From Robiginitomaculum sp. (GTDB lineage: Bacteria > Pseudomonadota > Alphaproteobacteria > Caulobacterales > Maricaulaceae), in NCBI GenBank assembly GCA_015485155.1, contig WFUF01000007.1:1-64000 (forward strand): DNA of 64,000 nucleotides, given 5' to 3'. A program made the position numbers and the translations under genes. Position 1 is the first letter of the stretch. Every line of letters starts with the position of its first letter. The notes below the pieces were generated by a model that worked only from the letters and a program-made list of their open reading frames with translations, was not told the origin of the DNA and searched no databases. Positions 27,243 to 36,772 of this stretch are shown piece by piece.

Positions 27243-27258
27243 TGGCCTGACACTTGCG
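27243..27258 (+). promoter_or_regulatory. Putative sigma-54 promoter upstream of flgK
   Basis: TGGCCTGACACTTGCG matches the -24/-12 consensus (TGGCAC-N5-TTGC) with invariant GG and GC dinucleotides at the correct 10-bp spacing. It lies about 180 bp before the flgK ATG, so the 5' leader would be long. Late flagellar genes use sigma-54 in Caulobacter and relatives. Confidence 0.6.
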
Positions 27259-27435
27259 TTATCATGGGTACAGATCTGGTTTGTCAGGTAAGCAATGTAG
27301 GATTATTTTGGGAAAACATATATTTTTCCGATACTTACAAATCACCCTTACAAAAACAGATCCGTAATGTCGGGATTTGCCCGGTAGAAAAATCCATACA
27401 CGGGTACTTTCTGCCCAGCGTTAAGGAAGAACGGA

Positions 27436-29565
27436 ATGTCGATCAGTACAATTTTAGGCACTGCACTATCGGGATTAGGCGCAAGTCAGGCCAGCTTGCG
27501 ACAAACGGCCAATAATATTGCCAATGTGAATACTGAAGGCTATGCGCGCACCACTGCACCGACCATTGCACGCAATGTTGCCGGAGCCGGTCTTGGTGTT
27601 TCCCAGGCTGATGTGCGGCGCATTACCGATCAGTTCCTGCTAAGCACATCTTTGAGCGCCAGTTCTGATGCTGCTGCATGGCGAACCAGAGCTGATGTTT
27701 TGGATCGCGTACAAGCCCAGTTTGGCGCACCTGATGATCCCGGATCGGTATTTTCCAGATTAAACAGTGCATTTGCCGATATCGGCATAGCCGCACAGGA
27801 TCCGGTTTCCGGGGTTCGCCGTATGCAGGCAGTCAATTCGGTAAAAGCCCTGTTTGATGAGTTCACAAGACTGGATCGTCAGATCAGATCCGCCCGCGCC
27901 GAGGCGCAACAGCAAATCAATACCAGCATTGATAGGACCAATCAGTTACTAAAAGAAATCAGCAATCTGAATACGGATATAACCAGAGGGGTAATACAAG
28001 GCGACGGCACCGGTGCTCAGAACCGGCAGTCTGCCTTGATTGATGAACTTAGCGAATTGATTGATGTGCGTGTGGAACGCAATGAACTGGGAGCCGCTAC
28101 CATTCGCACCTCTGATGGCGTCTTATTGCTGGGGCAGTATGCCATGACCTTGCAAAGGTCTGCAGGATCGGGAGGAGCACCAGAGACTGTTTATTCACGA
28201 ATCACTGCCACAGCACCCTCTGGATCCAGTATTGATCTGCAGGCCAATATTCAAGGTGGCCGTATTTTTGGACTTTTGGCATTGCGTGACACAGAATTGG
28301 TGGAGATGAGCGCTGAATTATCAGAACTGGCTGCCGGTACTGCTGATGCCCTTAACCGCGCACAATCTGATGCAGTGTCAGTGCCGCCTCCATCCTCTAT
28401 ACAGGGGCGCAATACCGGACTGATGGGCACTGATGCCTTAAACTTTTCCGGGGCCAGCACAATTGCTCTGGTAGCTGATGATGGCACACTGGTCAGCCGC
28501 GTTGATGTGGACTTTGATGCTGGAACATTAAGTGTTGATGGCGCAAGCCCGGTCACGATCGGCACAACTATTGACAGTTTTACAAATGCCTTGAACACCG
28601 CATTTGGCACCAGTGTTACCGTTGATTTTGCCCAAGGCTCATTATCCTTTGAAGCTTCTGGAACAAACGGAATTGGTTTTTTGCAGGACAGCACCAGTCC
28701 ATCGGATCGCGCCGGGCGCTCAATGGCAGCGTTCTTTGGACTAAATGATCTGCTGACCAGCCCCCGGCCCACCCAATATGCCACCGGGCTATCTGGTGCG
28801 GACCCCCATGGATTTACCAATGGGCAGACTCTGGATTTTACGATCAATACCGGCGATGGCAGATCTGCATCTGATATTTCGGTAACTATATCCGGAACCA
28901 GTTTAAACGATGTATTGACCTCTCTTAATGACACTTCCACAGGTCTGGGCCGTTATGCCAGCTTTTCGCTGAACAGTGAAGGAAGGTTGCAATCGACACC
29001 GGTAACGGGGGCCGAAAGCTATCAGATCAATCTGAACACCGATAACAGCATCCGATCCGGTTCCGGCCTGTCATTTTCGCAAATTTTTGGATTTGGTAAT
29101 AGCGTCCTGGCTGGACGTGCCAGTGTATTTTCAGTTCGCGAAGACATTGCGCGCAATCCTGATCTGTTATCACTGGCCCAACTTGATATTTCCGCCACCA
29201 CCAGCGCCGGTGCTATTGTACTGGGCAAGGGTGATGGACGAGGTGGATTTGCCATTCAAAAAGCTCTGGAAACCACCAGGGAATTTCAAACTGCAGGATC
29301 CTTGTCCTCCACAAATTCCTCCCTGACTGATTTTGCAGGAAGATTTGCTGTAACCACTGGAAGCCGCTCTGCTACTGCGGACCGTGAAGCGCAAACTGCA
29401 CTGTCTTTAAGTACCGAAGCTGATTTGCGCCGAGCCAATGTGGAAGGGGTCAATATTGATGAAGAGCTGGCCAATATGACCATGTTCCAGCAATCCTACA
29501 ATGCGGCAGCCAGACTGATTCAGGCCGCCAAGGAACTAAACGATGTATTATTGAGAATGGTGTAA
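27436..29565 (+). CDS. flgK: Flagellar hook-associated protein 1
   Basis: First junction protein between hook and filament, exported by the flagellar type III system. The N-terminus (ISTILGTALSGLGASQASLR, then TANNIANVNTEGYARTT) is the flagellar rod/hook signature, and the C-terminus (ELANMTMFQQSYNAAARLIQ, then ELNDVLLRMV) is typical of FlgK. At 709 residues it is longer than the enteric protein; the central region is a variable, Ser/Thr/Gly/Asp-rich domain. It is followed 2 nt later by flgL. No other flagellar gene is in the window. Confidence 0.94.
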   Translation: MSISTILGTALSGLGASQASLRQTANNIANVNTEGYARTTAPTIARNVAGAGLGVSQADVRRITDQFLLSTSLSASSDAAAWRTRADVLDRVQAQFGAPDDPGSVFSRLNSAFADIGIAAQDPVSGVRRMQAVNSVKALFDEFTRLDRQIRSARAEAQQQINTSIDRTNQLLKEISNLNTDITRGVIQGDGTGAQNRQSALIDELSELIDVRVERNELGAATIRTSDGVLLLGQYAMTLQRSAGSGGAPETVYSRITATAPSGSSIDLQANIQGGRIFGLLALRDTELVEMSAELSELAAGTADALNRAQSDAVSVPPPSSIQGRNTGLMGTDALNFSGASTIALVADDGTLVSRVDVDFDAGTLSVDGASPVTIGTTIDSFTNALNTAFGTSVTVDFAQGSLSFEASGTNGIGFLQDSTSPSDRAGRSMAAFFGLNDLLTSPRPTQYATGLSGADPHGFTNGQTLDFTINTGDGRSASDISVTISGTSLNDVLTSLNDTSTGLGRYASFSLNSEGRLQSTPVTGAESYQINLNTDNSIRSGSGLSFSQIFGFGNSVLAGRASVFSVREDIARNPDLLSLAQLDISATTSAGAIVLGKGDGRGGFAIQKALETTREFQTAGSLSSTNSSLTDFAGRFAVTTGSRSATADREAQTALSLSTEADLRRANVEGVNIDEELANMTMFQQSYNAAARLIQAAKELNDVLLRMV

Positions 29566-29567
29566 AC

Positions 29568-30494
29568 ATGCCCCGGATTTCTACCACACAGGCCAATCTG
29601 GCTAATTTAAGCTATTTTTTGCGCAATCAAAGCGCACTGTCAGTTGCACAGGAACAGGTGGCGACCGGTAAAAAAGCCGCCAGCCTAAAAGGTCTGGTAA
29701 ACGAGCTGGGCACGTTAAATGCTGCACAGGCCGTAATGTCCAGATCACAAGGAACTTTGGACAGGATTGCTGAGCTGGAGCCAAAACTGGCCATACAAGA
29801 CACCGCAATTGGTCAGATTGCCAATGCAGCAAATCAGGTGCGGCAAAATCTGATTGAAAGTCTGGGTTTGGATAATGGACAGACATTGATGCAAAATATT
29901 CAATCTGCCTTTGACCAGGTTGCAGGAGCATTAAACCAGAAATTCGCAGGCCGCGCCCTGTTTGCCGGAACCCGTACTGACAACCAGCCATTTACAGCCA
30001 AAACCCTCGATGAATTGGGGGCTGCGGCTACGGTTTCTGAACTATTTACAAATTCCAATGTGCGCCCCGTAAGTCGTATTGATGATGGAGAGACTATCGA
30101 AACCGGATTTTTGGCCAGCGATATTGCATCAGAACTGGTTACGATAATGAAAAACATCAAGGAATATAACGATGGTGCCAACGGGCCATTTGGCGCAGAA
30201 TTAAGTGATGCGCAACGCACATTTATCAATGACCAGCTGGCAGCAGTGATACCGGCATTAGACAAGCTTTATCAAACTCAAAGCGAAAACGGCCTGCTGC
30301 AAAAACGAGTAGAGATCACCAAAACCCAGGAACAAGACCGGCAAACCATGCTTACCGGCGTCATCGGAGACCTGCAGGATGCTGATCTGGCCGAAGCTGC
30401 CAGCCGATTGCAGCAGGCTCAGGCCGCAGTGGAGGCCTCTGCACGTACATTTTCAGTTTTGTCAAAGGTAAGCCTGATAGATTTCCTAAGATAA
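29568..30494 (+). CDS. flgL: Flagellar hook-associated protein 3
   Basis: Second hook-filament junction protein, flagellin-like. The N-terminal helix (LANLSYFLRNQSALSVAQEQ, then VATGKKAAS) and the C-terminal coiled helix (DLAEAASRLQQAQAAVEASA) show the flagellin fold ends. Its 308 residues are usual. It shares an operon with flgK. Confidence 0.92.
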   Translation: MPRISTTQANLANLSYFLRNQSALSVAQEQVATGKKAASLKGLVNELGTLNAAQAVMSRSQGTLDRIAELEPKLAIQDTAIGQIANAANQVRQNLIESLGLDNGQTLMQNIQSAFDQVAGALNQKFAGRALFAGTRTDNQPFTAKTLDELGAAATVSELFTNSNVRPVSRIDDGETIETGFLASDIASELVTIMKNIKEYNDGANGPFGAELSDAQRTFINDQLAAVIPALDKLYQTQSENGLLQKRVEITKTQEQDRQTMLTGVIGDLQDADLAEAASRLQQAQAAVEASARTFSVLSKVSLIDFLR

Positions 30495-30557
30495 TCAGGA
30501 TTTAGAGTAGCCTCAGATCAGGCCCAGGGTTATCTGGTCCAAATCATAGCGGAAATA

Positions 30558-31106
30558 CTATAGCCCCGGCAGCTTAACACCCGTGCCCTTTTTACGAATA
30601 ACGACTTCACCGCCGCCCGTGGCCTTATCGCCGGATTGTTTGCGGCGAAGCCTCTCGGCCTCGGCATCGGCATCTAACATGGTGCCATCCTCAATATAGG
30701 TATCACCATTGCGCCAGAACAGAATACGATCAGCAAAATTATTGCTTTTGGTCACCTGTCCATTGGTTTCCGCATCGAGCTTGGCCCTTATGGAGTTATC
30801 AACGATATCACCCTTGGCCTTGGAAATCAGTATCTTCTCGCCAACACTTGAAGAACTTACACCATCACCGCCAAGCATGGCAATGCGAGCTGCCTGCGAG
30901 GCTTCCAGATCCTGCGGGCGACGCTCACCGGGGCGTGGCGGTAGTAAATTATATTCCGGGGGAATTTCCAGAGGCGCCTTGGTAAGAATACGAAACTCAT
31001 CTGGTTTGTTTTTTGCGGAACCTGTTGCCGCTGACATGCTTGTACATCCGCCAAGAACTGTGCCAATAGCCAATAATGCCAAAATAGAATTTGAGACAGG
31101 TTTCAT
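30558..31106 (-). CDS. DUF3035 lipoprotein, BamF-like
   Basis: An outer-membrane-directed lipoprotein of 182 residues. The lipobox is VLGGC with Cys21 after a short hydrophobic stretch. The segment KPDEFRILTKAPLEIPPEYN, then LLPPRPGE, is the DUF3035 hallmark; the Caulobacter member is BamF of the outer-membrane beta-barrel assembly complex. The ATG at 31106 follows GGAG by 9 nt, and the longer upstream frame overlaps lspA. It follows lspA and ileS and is probably cotranscribed, fitting because LspA processes lipoproteins. Confidence 0.85.
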   Translation of the reverse strand: MKPVSNSILALLAIGTVLGGCTSMSAATGSAKNKPDEFRILTKAPLEIPPEYNLLPPRPGERRPQDLEASQAARIAMLGGDGVSSSSVGEKILISKAKGDIVDNSIRAKLDAETNGQVTKSNNFADRILFWRNGDTYIEDGTMLDADAEAERLRRKQSGDKATGGGEVVIRKKGTGVKLPGL

Positions 31107-31164
31107 CTTGTAAACTCCAAAATTTGCCGGTTTGTACCCGGCTTGCGCCCCGCCGCCAAGGGCA

Positions 31165-31692
31165 TCATACACGTTTTCGCTTTGGTTCAAGAAAAAATGC
31201 ATCAATTAAAATCAAAAACACCCCGATATTGATTGATGCATCAGCCACATTAAACACCCAGATAAAGTAAATATCGCTAAAATTGATGAAATCCACTACT
31301 TTTCCATATTGAATACGATCAATCATATTGCCAAAGGCACCACCGATAATCAGCCCCAGCGCTATCGCCAACAGCCGGTTATCAACCCGAAACAGCCAGA
31401 TGATCATAAAAACCACCACGGCAAGGGCAAACAGTATCAAGGCCACTCTGCCCATAGTGGAATCAGCCTGAAACAGGCCAAAGCTAACCCCGCGATTCCA
31501 CACAAAAGTAAGATCAGCGATCGGCGATAATTCCAGATGCCCTCCGGGAAATTCCCGAAGTTTCAGCACATTCATAATCCAATACTTGCTTAATTGATCA
31601 AGTACCAGAACGAGCACGGCCAAAGACATTCCTACAATATGAAATTTGGACATTTGTACCCGTATCCAGGATTGTTCAGCCATGTGCTTCAT
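31165..31692 (-). CDS. lspA: Lipoprotein signal peptidase II
   Basis: Membrane aspartic protease that removes signal peptides from prolipoproteins. Four membrane helices and the catalytic pair Asp125 (GNMIDR) and Asp151 (FNVADASI) are visible, as is the VWNRGVSFG loop. It overlaps the ileS end by 17 nt; in-frame ATGs at codons 4 and 14 are alternatives. ileS-lspA pairing is common in proteobacteria. Confidence 0.95.
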   Translation of the reverse strand: MKHMAEQSWIRVQMSKFHIVGMSLAVLVLVLDQLSKYWIMNVLKLREFPGGHLELSPIADLTFVWNRGVSFGLFQADSTMGRVALILFALAVVVFMIIWLFRVDNRLLAIALGLIIGGAFGNMIDRIQYGKVVDFINFSDIYFIWVFNVADASINIGVFLILIDAFFLEPKRKRV

Positions 31693-34615
31693 CCCATTGT
31701 CTTACTGCTTTTGCATCCCGTGGTGTAATTTCAGGAAATTCAGGATCTGCAATTTTGGGGTCAAAATATTTCCACGAACGGGCACATTTAACAAGCCCAA
31801 GATCAGCAGCTTTCCCAAACTCGACACCTATCCCGGTTTTGCTGCCATTTGGGGTTTCCACTTCGATCATGGTCATATCTGAAGAGATGTTGTCAGCCGC
31901 CTTGTCTGAAATTATCTGCGCCTTGCTGATGATGAGGGTTTCTTCAAGAAAATCACTGATATTGTCCTCTGCCAATCTGGAAACGGCCTGTTCAAAGCCT
32001 TTTTCAGTAACATAAAAACACAAGCAAGCCTCAAGTGATGATCCTATCTGCTTTGAGGATCGGGCTGTCTCCAGGCGCATTGAAGACACCTGGCGCAATA
32101 TCTTGACCCATGCCCAGTCTGCTGCAAGCTCATGATCCAGCCAGCTCTCATCCACCGGTGCAAAGTCGCGCAAATGCACACTATCGGTTTCAGAGGGAAA
32201 ACGGCTAAGCCAGGTTTCTTCCATGGTAAAGGGCAAAATCGGCGCCAGCCATGTAACCACCGAGTAAAACACCTTGTCCATCACCCATAAGGCAGCCTGC
32301 CTGCGCGGTTCATTCAAGGGATCGCAATATAGTGAGTCTTTTCTGATATCGAAAAACAATTGCGAAAGCTCAGAATTGCAAAATGCAAAAATTGCGCCGA
32401 ACACCCCCTTATAGTTAAAGTTCCCGTAACCGGTTCTGACCTGCTCGTCCAACTCGGCCAACCGATGTAAAATTAATCTCTCCAAAGATGGCATATCTGC
32501 AATATTCATCGGAGCACCACTTTCATAATCATTTAGCGCACCTAGCATATAGCGCAGGGTGTTTCTGATTTTACGGTAGGAATCCGTTGCGGTTTTTAGT
32601 ATTTCGTCACCAATGCGCATATCGTCCTGATAATCACTGGAAGCCGTCCACAAGCGCAATATCTCAACGCCATACTGGCGGGCAACATCCCCCGGAACCA
32701 TGGTGTTTCCTAAGGATTTGGACATTTTACGACCGTCCTCGGCCATGATAAATCCGTGCGTTACAACCTTTTTGTACGGGGCTTTGCCTCTGGTACCGCA
32801 GCTTTCCATCAATGAGCTTTGAAACCAGCCCCGATGCTGATCAGAACCTTCCAGATATACATCTGCCGGCCAGACCTGATCCGGGCGGTCTTCCAGCGTA
32901 AAAACATGCGAACAGCCACTGTCAAACCAGACATCTAGAATATCAGTGACTTTTTCCCACTCATCAGGATTATATTTGTCACCAAGAAACTCCGCCGATG
33001 GAACTGCGCTCCACGCCTCGACACCCTGTTCATTGATTGCCTTGATAATGCGCCCATTAACCGCATCGTCCCGTAAATATTTGCCAGTTCCCTTTTTTAC
33101 AAACAAGGTCAGCGGCACCCCCCATGCCCGCTGCCGGGAAATCAGCCAATCGGGGCGATCCTTGACCATTGCCCCGATACGGTTTGCTCCTCTGGGCGGA
33201 AAAAACTCCACCTGCTCCAGGGCTTTTAACGCCTTGGCACGCAAGCCATCCGCACCCCTGTCATCACCCATAGGGATAAACCATTGCGGGGTATTGCGAA
33301 AAATAATCGGAGCCTTTGAGCGCCATGAATGAGGATAAGAATGGGTGATACGCGCCCGGGCCAGCAATGCGCCAACTTCAAGCAATTTAGCCAAAACCGC
33401 TGCATTGGCCTTGCCGTCCTGTCCGGTTTTCTTGCCCGATGTGCGAATTACATCCAAACCTGCAAATAAGGGGACATGGTCATAATAAACGCCGTCCGGG
33501 CCTACGGTTTCAGGAATTTCCATATAGCCATTAGCTCGCCACACATCATAGTCCTCGGCACCATGGCCGGGCGCAGTATGGACGAAGCCAGTACCGGCTT
33601 CTTCGGTTACATGATCGCCCTGCAATAATGGCACATCAAAGTCATAACCCTCCCCCGCAAATGGGTGGGCGCAGACAAGGATGGCTGGATCTACATCGCC
33701 AAGCCGTTTGGATCCGGAAATTTTGGCAGAAGCACAAATATTCTCCCAAAGATTATCAGCAACAATCAGTTTTTCACCAACCCGCGACCATGGGGTGAAA
33801 TCACTGTCGTCAATCGCCGTTACTTCATAAAGGCCGTACTTGATTGATGGATTGTATGAAATCGCCCGATTGCCCGGTATTGTCCAGGGAGTTGTCGTCC
33901 AGATCAGGACACTGGCATCTTCATTGTCACCGCCGGTTACAGGAAACCTGACCCAGATCGCAGTGCTGACATGATCGGCATACTCCACTTCAGCCTCAGC
34001 CAAAGCGGTTTTTTCCACCGGCGACCACATCACAGGTTTGGAGCCACGATAAAGATCACCGTTCATGGCAAATTTCAAGAACTCCGAAACAATTGTGGCC
34101 TCGGAGGAAAATGCCATAGTAGTGTATGGATTATCCCAATCGGCAAATACGCCAAGGCGCTTGAACTCTTCGCGCTGCACGTCCAGCCAGTTTTGCGCAT
34201 AAGCCCGACACTCGGCCCGAAACTCATTGATCGGCACTTCGTCCTTGGATTTGCCTTTTTTGCGATATTCTTCTTCGACCTTCCACTCAATAGGCAGGCC
34301 GTGACAATCCCACCCCGGAACAAAGGAAGCGTCATAGCCCATCATTTGATGAGAGCGCACTACAAAATCCTTTAATATCTTGTTCAGCGCTGTACCCAAA
34401 TGCACATGGCCGTTGGCATAAGGGGGGCCATCATGATAACTGAATTTTTTTCGTGACCCGGAGTTTTTGCGCAACTGCCCATAAATATCCAGCTCCTGCC
34501 AGCGTTTCACCCATTCAGGTTCGCGCTTGGGCAATCCTGCGCGCATGGGAAAATCCGTTTTGGGAAGGGCCAGGGTTTCACGGTAATCACGTTGATTTGA
34601 GGAACTGTCAGTCAT
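31676..34615 (-). CDS. ileS: Isoleucyl-tRNA synthetase
   Basis: Class I aminoacyl-tRNA synthetase charging tRNA-Ile, with editing of valine. The ATP motif appears as PPYANGHVHLG near 64-74 and KMSKS within DGRKMSKSLGN. The CP1 editing domain (WTTTPWTIPGNRA) and the GWDCHGLPIEWKVE segment are present. The 979 residues match the bacterial type, but no C-terminal zinc cysteine cluster is evident. Start is the ATG at 34615; the ribosome binding site is weak. Confidence 0.96.
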   Translation of the reverse strand: MTDSSSNQRDYRETLALPKTDFPMRAGLPKREPEWVKRWQELDIYGQLRKNSGSRKKFSYHDGPPYANGHVHLGTALNKILKDFVVRSHQMMGYDASFVPGWDCHGLPIEWKVEEEYRKKGKSKDEVPINEFRAECRAYAQNWLDVQREEFKRLGVFADWDNPYTTMAFSSEATIVSEFLKFAMNGDLYRGSKPVMWSPVEKTALAEAEVEYADHVSTAIWVRFPVTGGDNEDASVLIWTTTPWTIPGNRAISYNPSIKYGLYEVTAIDDSDFTPWSRVGEKLIVADNLWENICASAKISGSKRLGDVDPAILVCAHPFAGEGYDFDVPLLQGDHVTEEAGTGFVHTAPGHGAEDYDVWRANGYMEIPETVGPDGVYYDHVPLFAGLDVIRTSGKKTGQDGKANAAVLAKLLEVGALLARARITHSYPHSWRSKAPIIFRNTPQWFIPMGDDRGADGLRAKALKALEQVEFFPPRGANRIGAMVKDRPDWLISRQRAWGVPLTLFVKKGTGKYLRDDAVNGRIIKAINEQGVEAWSAVPSAEFLGDKYNPDEWEKVTDILDVWFDSGCSHVFTLEDRPDQVWPADVYLEGSDQHRGWFQSSLMESCGTRGKAPYKKVVTHGFIMAEDGRKMSKSLGNTMVPGDVARQYGVEILRLWTASSDYQDDMRIGDEILKTATDSYRKIRNTLRYMLGALNDYESGAPMNIADMPSLERLILHRLAELDEQVRTGYGNFNYKGVFGAIFAFCNSELSQLFFDIRKDSLYCDPLNEPRRQAALWVMDKVFYSVVTWLAPILPFTMEETWLSRFPSETDSVHLRDFAPVDESWLDHELAADWAWVKILRQVSSMRLETARSSKQIGSSLEACLCFYVTEKGFEQAVSRLAEDNISDFLEETLIISKAQIISDKAADNISSDMTMIEVETPNGSKTGIGVEFGKAADLGLVKCARSWKYFDPKIADPEFPEITPRDAKAVRQWDEAHG

Positions 34616-34752
34616 CGGTTATCATCACATCTAAATAGTTTGAAGATCAAAATTGTTTGCTGCCGGCCATAACCCTGTATTCATTCTGGTCAGGCCGGGG
34701 TGATAATTCGCGCACCGGTTATTTTCATATAGATATACATTAAAGCGGCCTA

Positions 34753-35709
34753 TCAGGTCATTTGCGCGCGGTCTAGTCGCAAATAGCGGCTGGTATGATC
34801 TTGCGCGGTTTTTATGTCAGTTGCTATTTGCTCCTGCAAGGCTGGCAGCCCATCAAATTTTTGCTCTGGCCTGATAAATCTCAACAAGGAAACCTCAAGC
34901 AGCCTGCCATACAAATCGCCGGTAAAATCAAACAGGTGAATCTCCAGACGCTCCTCCTTGCCATCCAAAGTAGGCCGGGTGCCAATGTTGACCACACCGC
35001 TTAATAAGGGCCCCTCACCTTCGATTTGTGCAAATGCCGAGTACACGCCAAACCTGGGCCGTAAATATTCGCCAAGTGACAGGTTTGCCGTGGGCACTCC
35101 AATAGTACGCCCCCTTTGCTGACCAAACTCCACCCTGCCTCTTATTGACCACATGCGCCCCAAAATTGAAGTTGCAGTTTCACAATCACCAGCCTGTAAA
35201 GCCTTGCGCACAGCAGTGGACGAGAACCGGGTTTCTTCACCTGCCAGCTCTACCGCATCCACGCAAAAACCAAACTCTTTGCCAAATTCAATCAGCGAAG
35301 CCACATCACCCATCCGGTCACGGCCAAAATGATAATTTTCCCCGACACTCACATGGCGAATGCCCAGACCATCCCGCAATACTTTTTGTGCAAATTCGCG
35401 ATCACTCATCAAGCTCATTGCCCGGTCAAAGGGCAGGTTATACAATAATTCCACCCCCTGTGCCTGCAGGGCATCAGATCTGGCCTCATTACTTTGCAGC
35501 CTGGATGGTGCTGCTGATGGAACAAAGAACTTTTTGGGATGCGGGTGAAAAACCGCCGTTCCCAATGGGCAGGATAACTGTTCTGCGGCCCGGGCTGCTG
35601 ACTGGATTACCTTGACATGACCTTTGTGGACACCGTCAAAATTGCCCAGCGCAATAGCTGCACCCCTTTCTTTGGCGGCAAGGCCCTCAAATTGATCCAG
35701 AATTTGCAT
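34753..35709 (-). CDS. ribF: Bifunctional riboflavin kinase / FAD synthetase
   Basis: Makes FMN and then FAD. The N-terminal nucleotidylyltransferase domain has ALGNFDGVHKGH near 20-31 and the C-terminal flavokinase domain has GRTIGVPTANL and GVVNIGTRPT. It is 318 residues with the ATG at 35709 preceded by AAGGA; an upstream extension into the MaoC gene is rejected. It lies 13 nt after the MaoC gene and upstream of ileS. Confidence 0.94.
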   Translation of the reverse strand: MQILDQFEGLAAKERGAAIALGNFDGVHKGHVKVIQSAARAAEQLSCPLGTAVFHPHPKKFFVPSAAPSRLQSNEARSDALQAQGVELLYNLPFDRAMSLMSDREFAQKVLRDGLGIRHVSVGENYHFGRDRMGDVASLIEFGKEFGFCVDAVELAGEETRFSSTAVRKALQAGDCETATSILGRMWSIRGRVEFGQQRGRTIGVPTANLSLGEYLRPRFGVYSAFAQIEGEGPLLSGVVNIGTRPTLDGKEERLEIHLFDFTGDLYGRLLEVSLLRFIRPEQKFDGLPALQEQIATDIKTAQDHTSRYLRLDRAQMT

Positions 35710-35722
35710 ATAAACTATTCCT

Positions 35723-36169
35723 TCACGAGGCCTCACCGGGACGCGAATCAACCATTACCCCGGCCTTTCCCTTGGCAATTATCGTATCGCCCACTGAACA
35801 TTGCATGTTCAATACCACTCTACGGCGACGTACATTTACTTCGGCTACTTCTGCCCGGGCAATTACCGTATCGCCAATGCGCACTGGAGCCCTGAATTTC
35901 AGTTCCAGAGTTGTAAAAACCGCGCCTGGACCGGGAAGTTCATTTCCCAAGATTGCCGATACATAAGAAGCGGTCATGGCTCCATGGGCTATCCGCCCGC
36001 CAAAAGACGTGGTTTTGGCATATTCCTCATCCATATGCAGCGGATTGTAATCGCCGGAAATCCGGGCGAAATCCTCTACATCCTGCTCAGAAACATAATG
36101 GCTGGACTCACGAAACATCCCCACTTCCAAATCTTCAATATAAAATCCGTGTTCGGCTTTAATTGGCAT
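35723..36169 (-). CDS. MaoC-like hot-dog hydratase
   Basis: A 148-residue single hot-dog protein related to (R)-specific enoyl-CoA hydratases. The catalytic signature GDYNPLHMDEEYA with Asp and His, then FGGRIAHGAMTASYVSAILG, is complete. A role in polyhydroxyalkanoate or fatty-acid metabolism is possible, but the substrate is unknown. It is close to ribF and probably shares its transcript. Confidence 0.9.
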   Translation of the reverse strand: MPIKAEHGFYIEDLEVGMFRESSHYVSEQDVEDFARISGDYNPLHMDEEYAKTTSFGGRIAHGAMTASYVSAILGNELPGPGAVFTTLELKFRAPVRIGDTVIARAEVAEVNVRRRRVVLNMQCSVGDTIIAKGKAGVMVDSRPGEAS

Positions 36170-36429
36170 TGCATTTTACCCGAATTAATTGCGCTAATAT
36201 GATTTTCAGGAAACCCCTCCCAAATTCAGCGGCCATTTGTGGAGGATTTTGTTCATATTGGCAACCGCCTGGATACTGCAAGGATACTCTTGCCGGTAAT
36301 TTGTGAACATGAACACCCGAACCGAAAAATTGCCAGAAAACAAAATATAGAAAACTTCGCATTCCTGTTAAAAATGCGAATCTTGCCTTTATTTTAACGC
36401 AAATGGGAATTATATCTTGCCTGTCTGCT

Positions 36430-36753
36430 TGCAGACTATGGCGATAAACGCGGCGGATTTACCGGTTCGGACCCGGGGGCAGTACCCGGCGGCTCCACCA
36501 CCAACGCTTTGCGCTCTTGCACGTAAAGAGCGCTGCTGATGGGGCCGAAACAGTATCGACGGACGGCCAATGATGTTTGCTTTTGCCCGGGTGAGGCCCG
36601 TTAAAGGCTCAAAATTGAATAGTTGCAAATGACAACAATTCTCAAGAGTTTGCTCTCGCAGCGTAAGCTTGCGCGAGTTACTCGCATTTAACTCCTGACC
36701 CCTTGAAAGGTCAGGCGGGGTTCGGAGGCACCTGGCAACAGAAGCCTCCACTT
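36430..36753 (+). ncRNA. ssrA: Circularly permuted two-piece tmRNA
   Basis: tmRNA frees stalled ribosomes and tags the product for proteolysis. Gene order is permuted as in alphaproteobacteria. The acceptor piece comes first, with T-arm CCGGG (473-477 of this kb), loop GGCAGTA and CCCGG, and encoded CCA at 36498-36500. An intervening segment with hairpin GCGCTCTT/AAGAGCGC is removed. The coding piece starts at 36541 with GGGGCCG, which pairs with CGGCTCC (36490-36496) to form the 7-bp acceptor stem. The tag frame 36625-36666 reads ANDNNSQEFALAA-stop. A pseudoknot (CCTGACC/GGTCAGG plus CCCC/GGGG) lies at 36694-36720. The 5' limit is uncertain. Confidence 0.95.
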
Positions 36754-36772
36754 TCCCCTGCTAACTTCTGAA

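Noticed and set aside
28251-28940. 229-codon frame antisense to flgK
   Set aside because: It is a shadow of the flgK coding frame with no start signal.
36724-36753. Strong terminator at the end of ssrA
   Set aside because: GGAGGC/GCCTCC forms a stem but only ACTTTCCCC follows; the T tract is too weak to call separately, and it was left within the ssrA entry.
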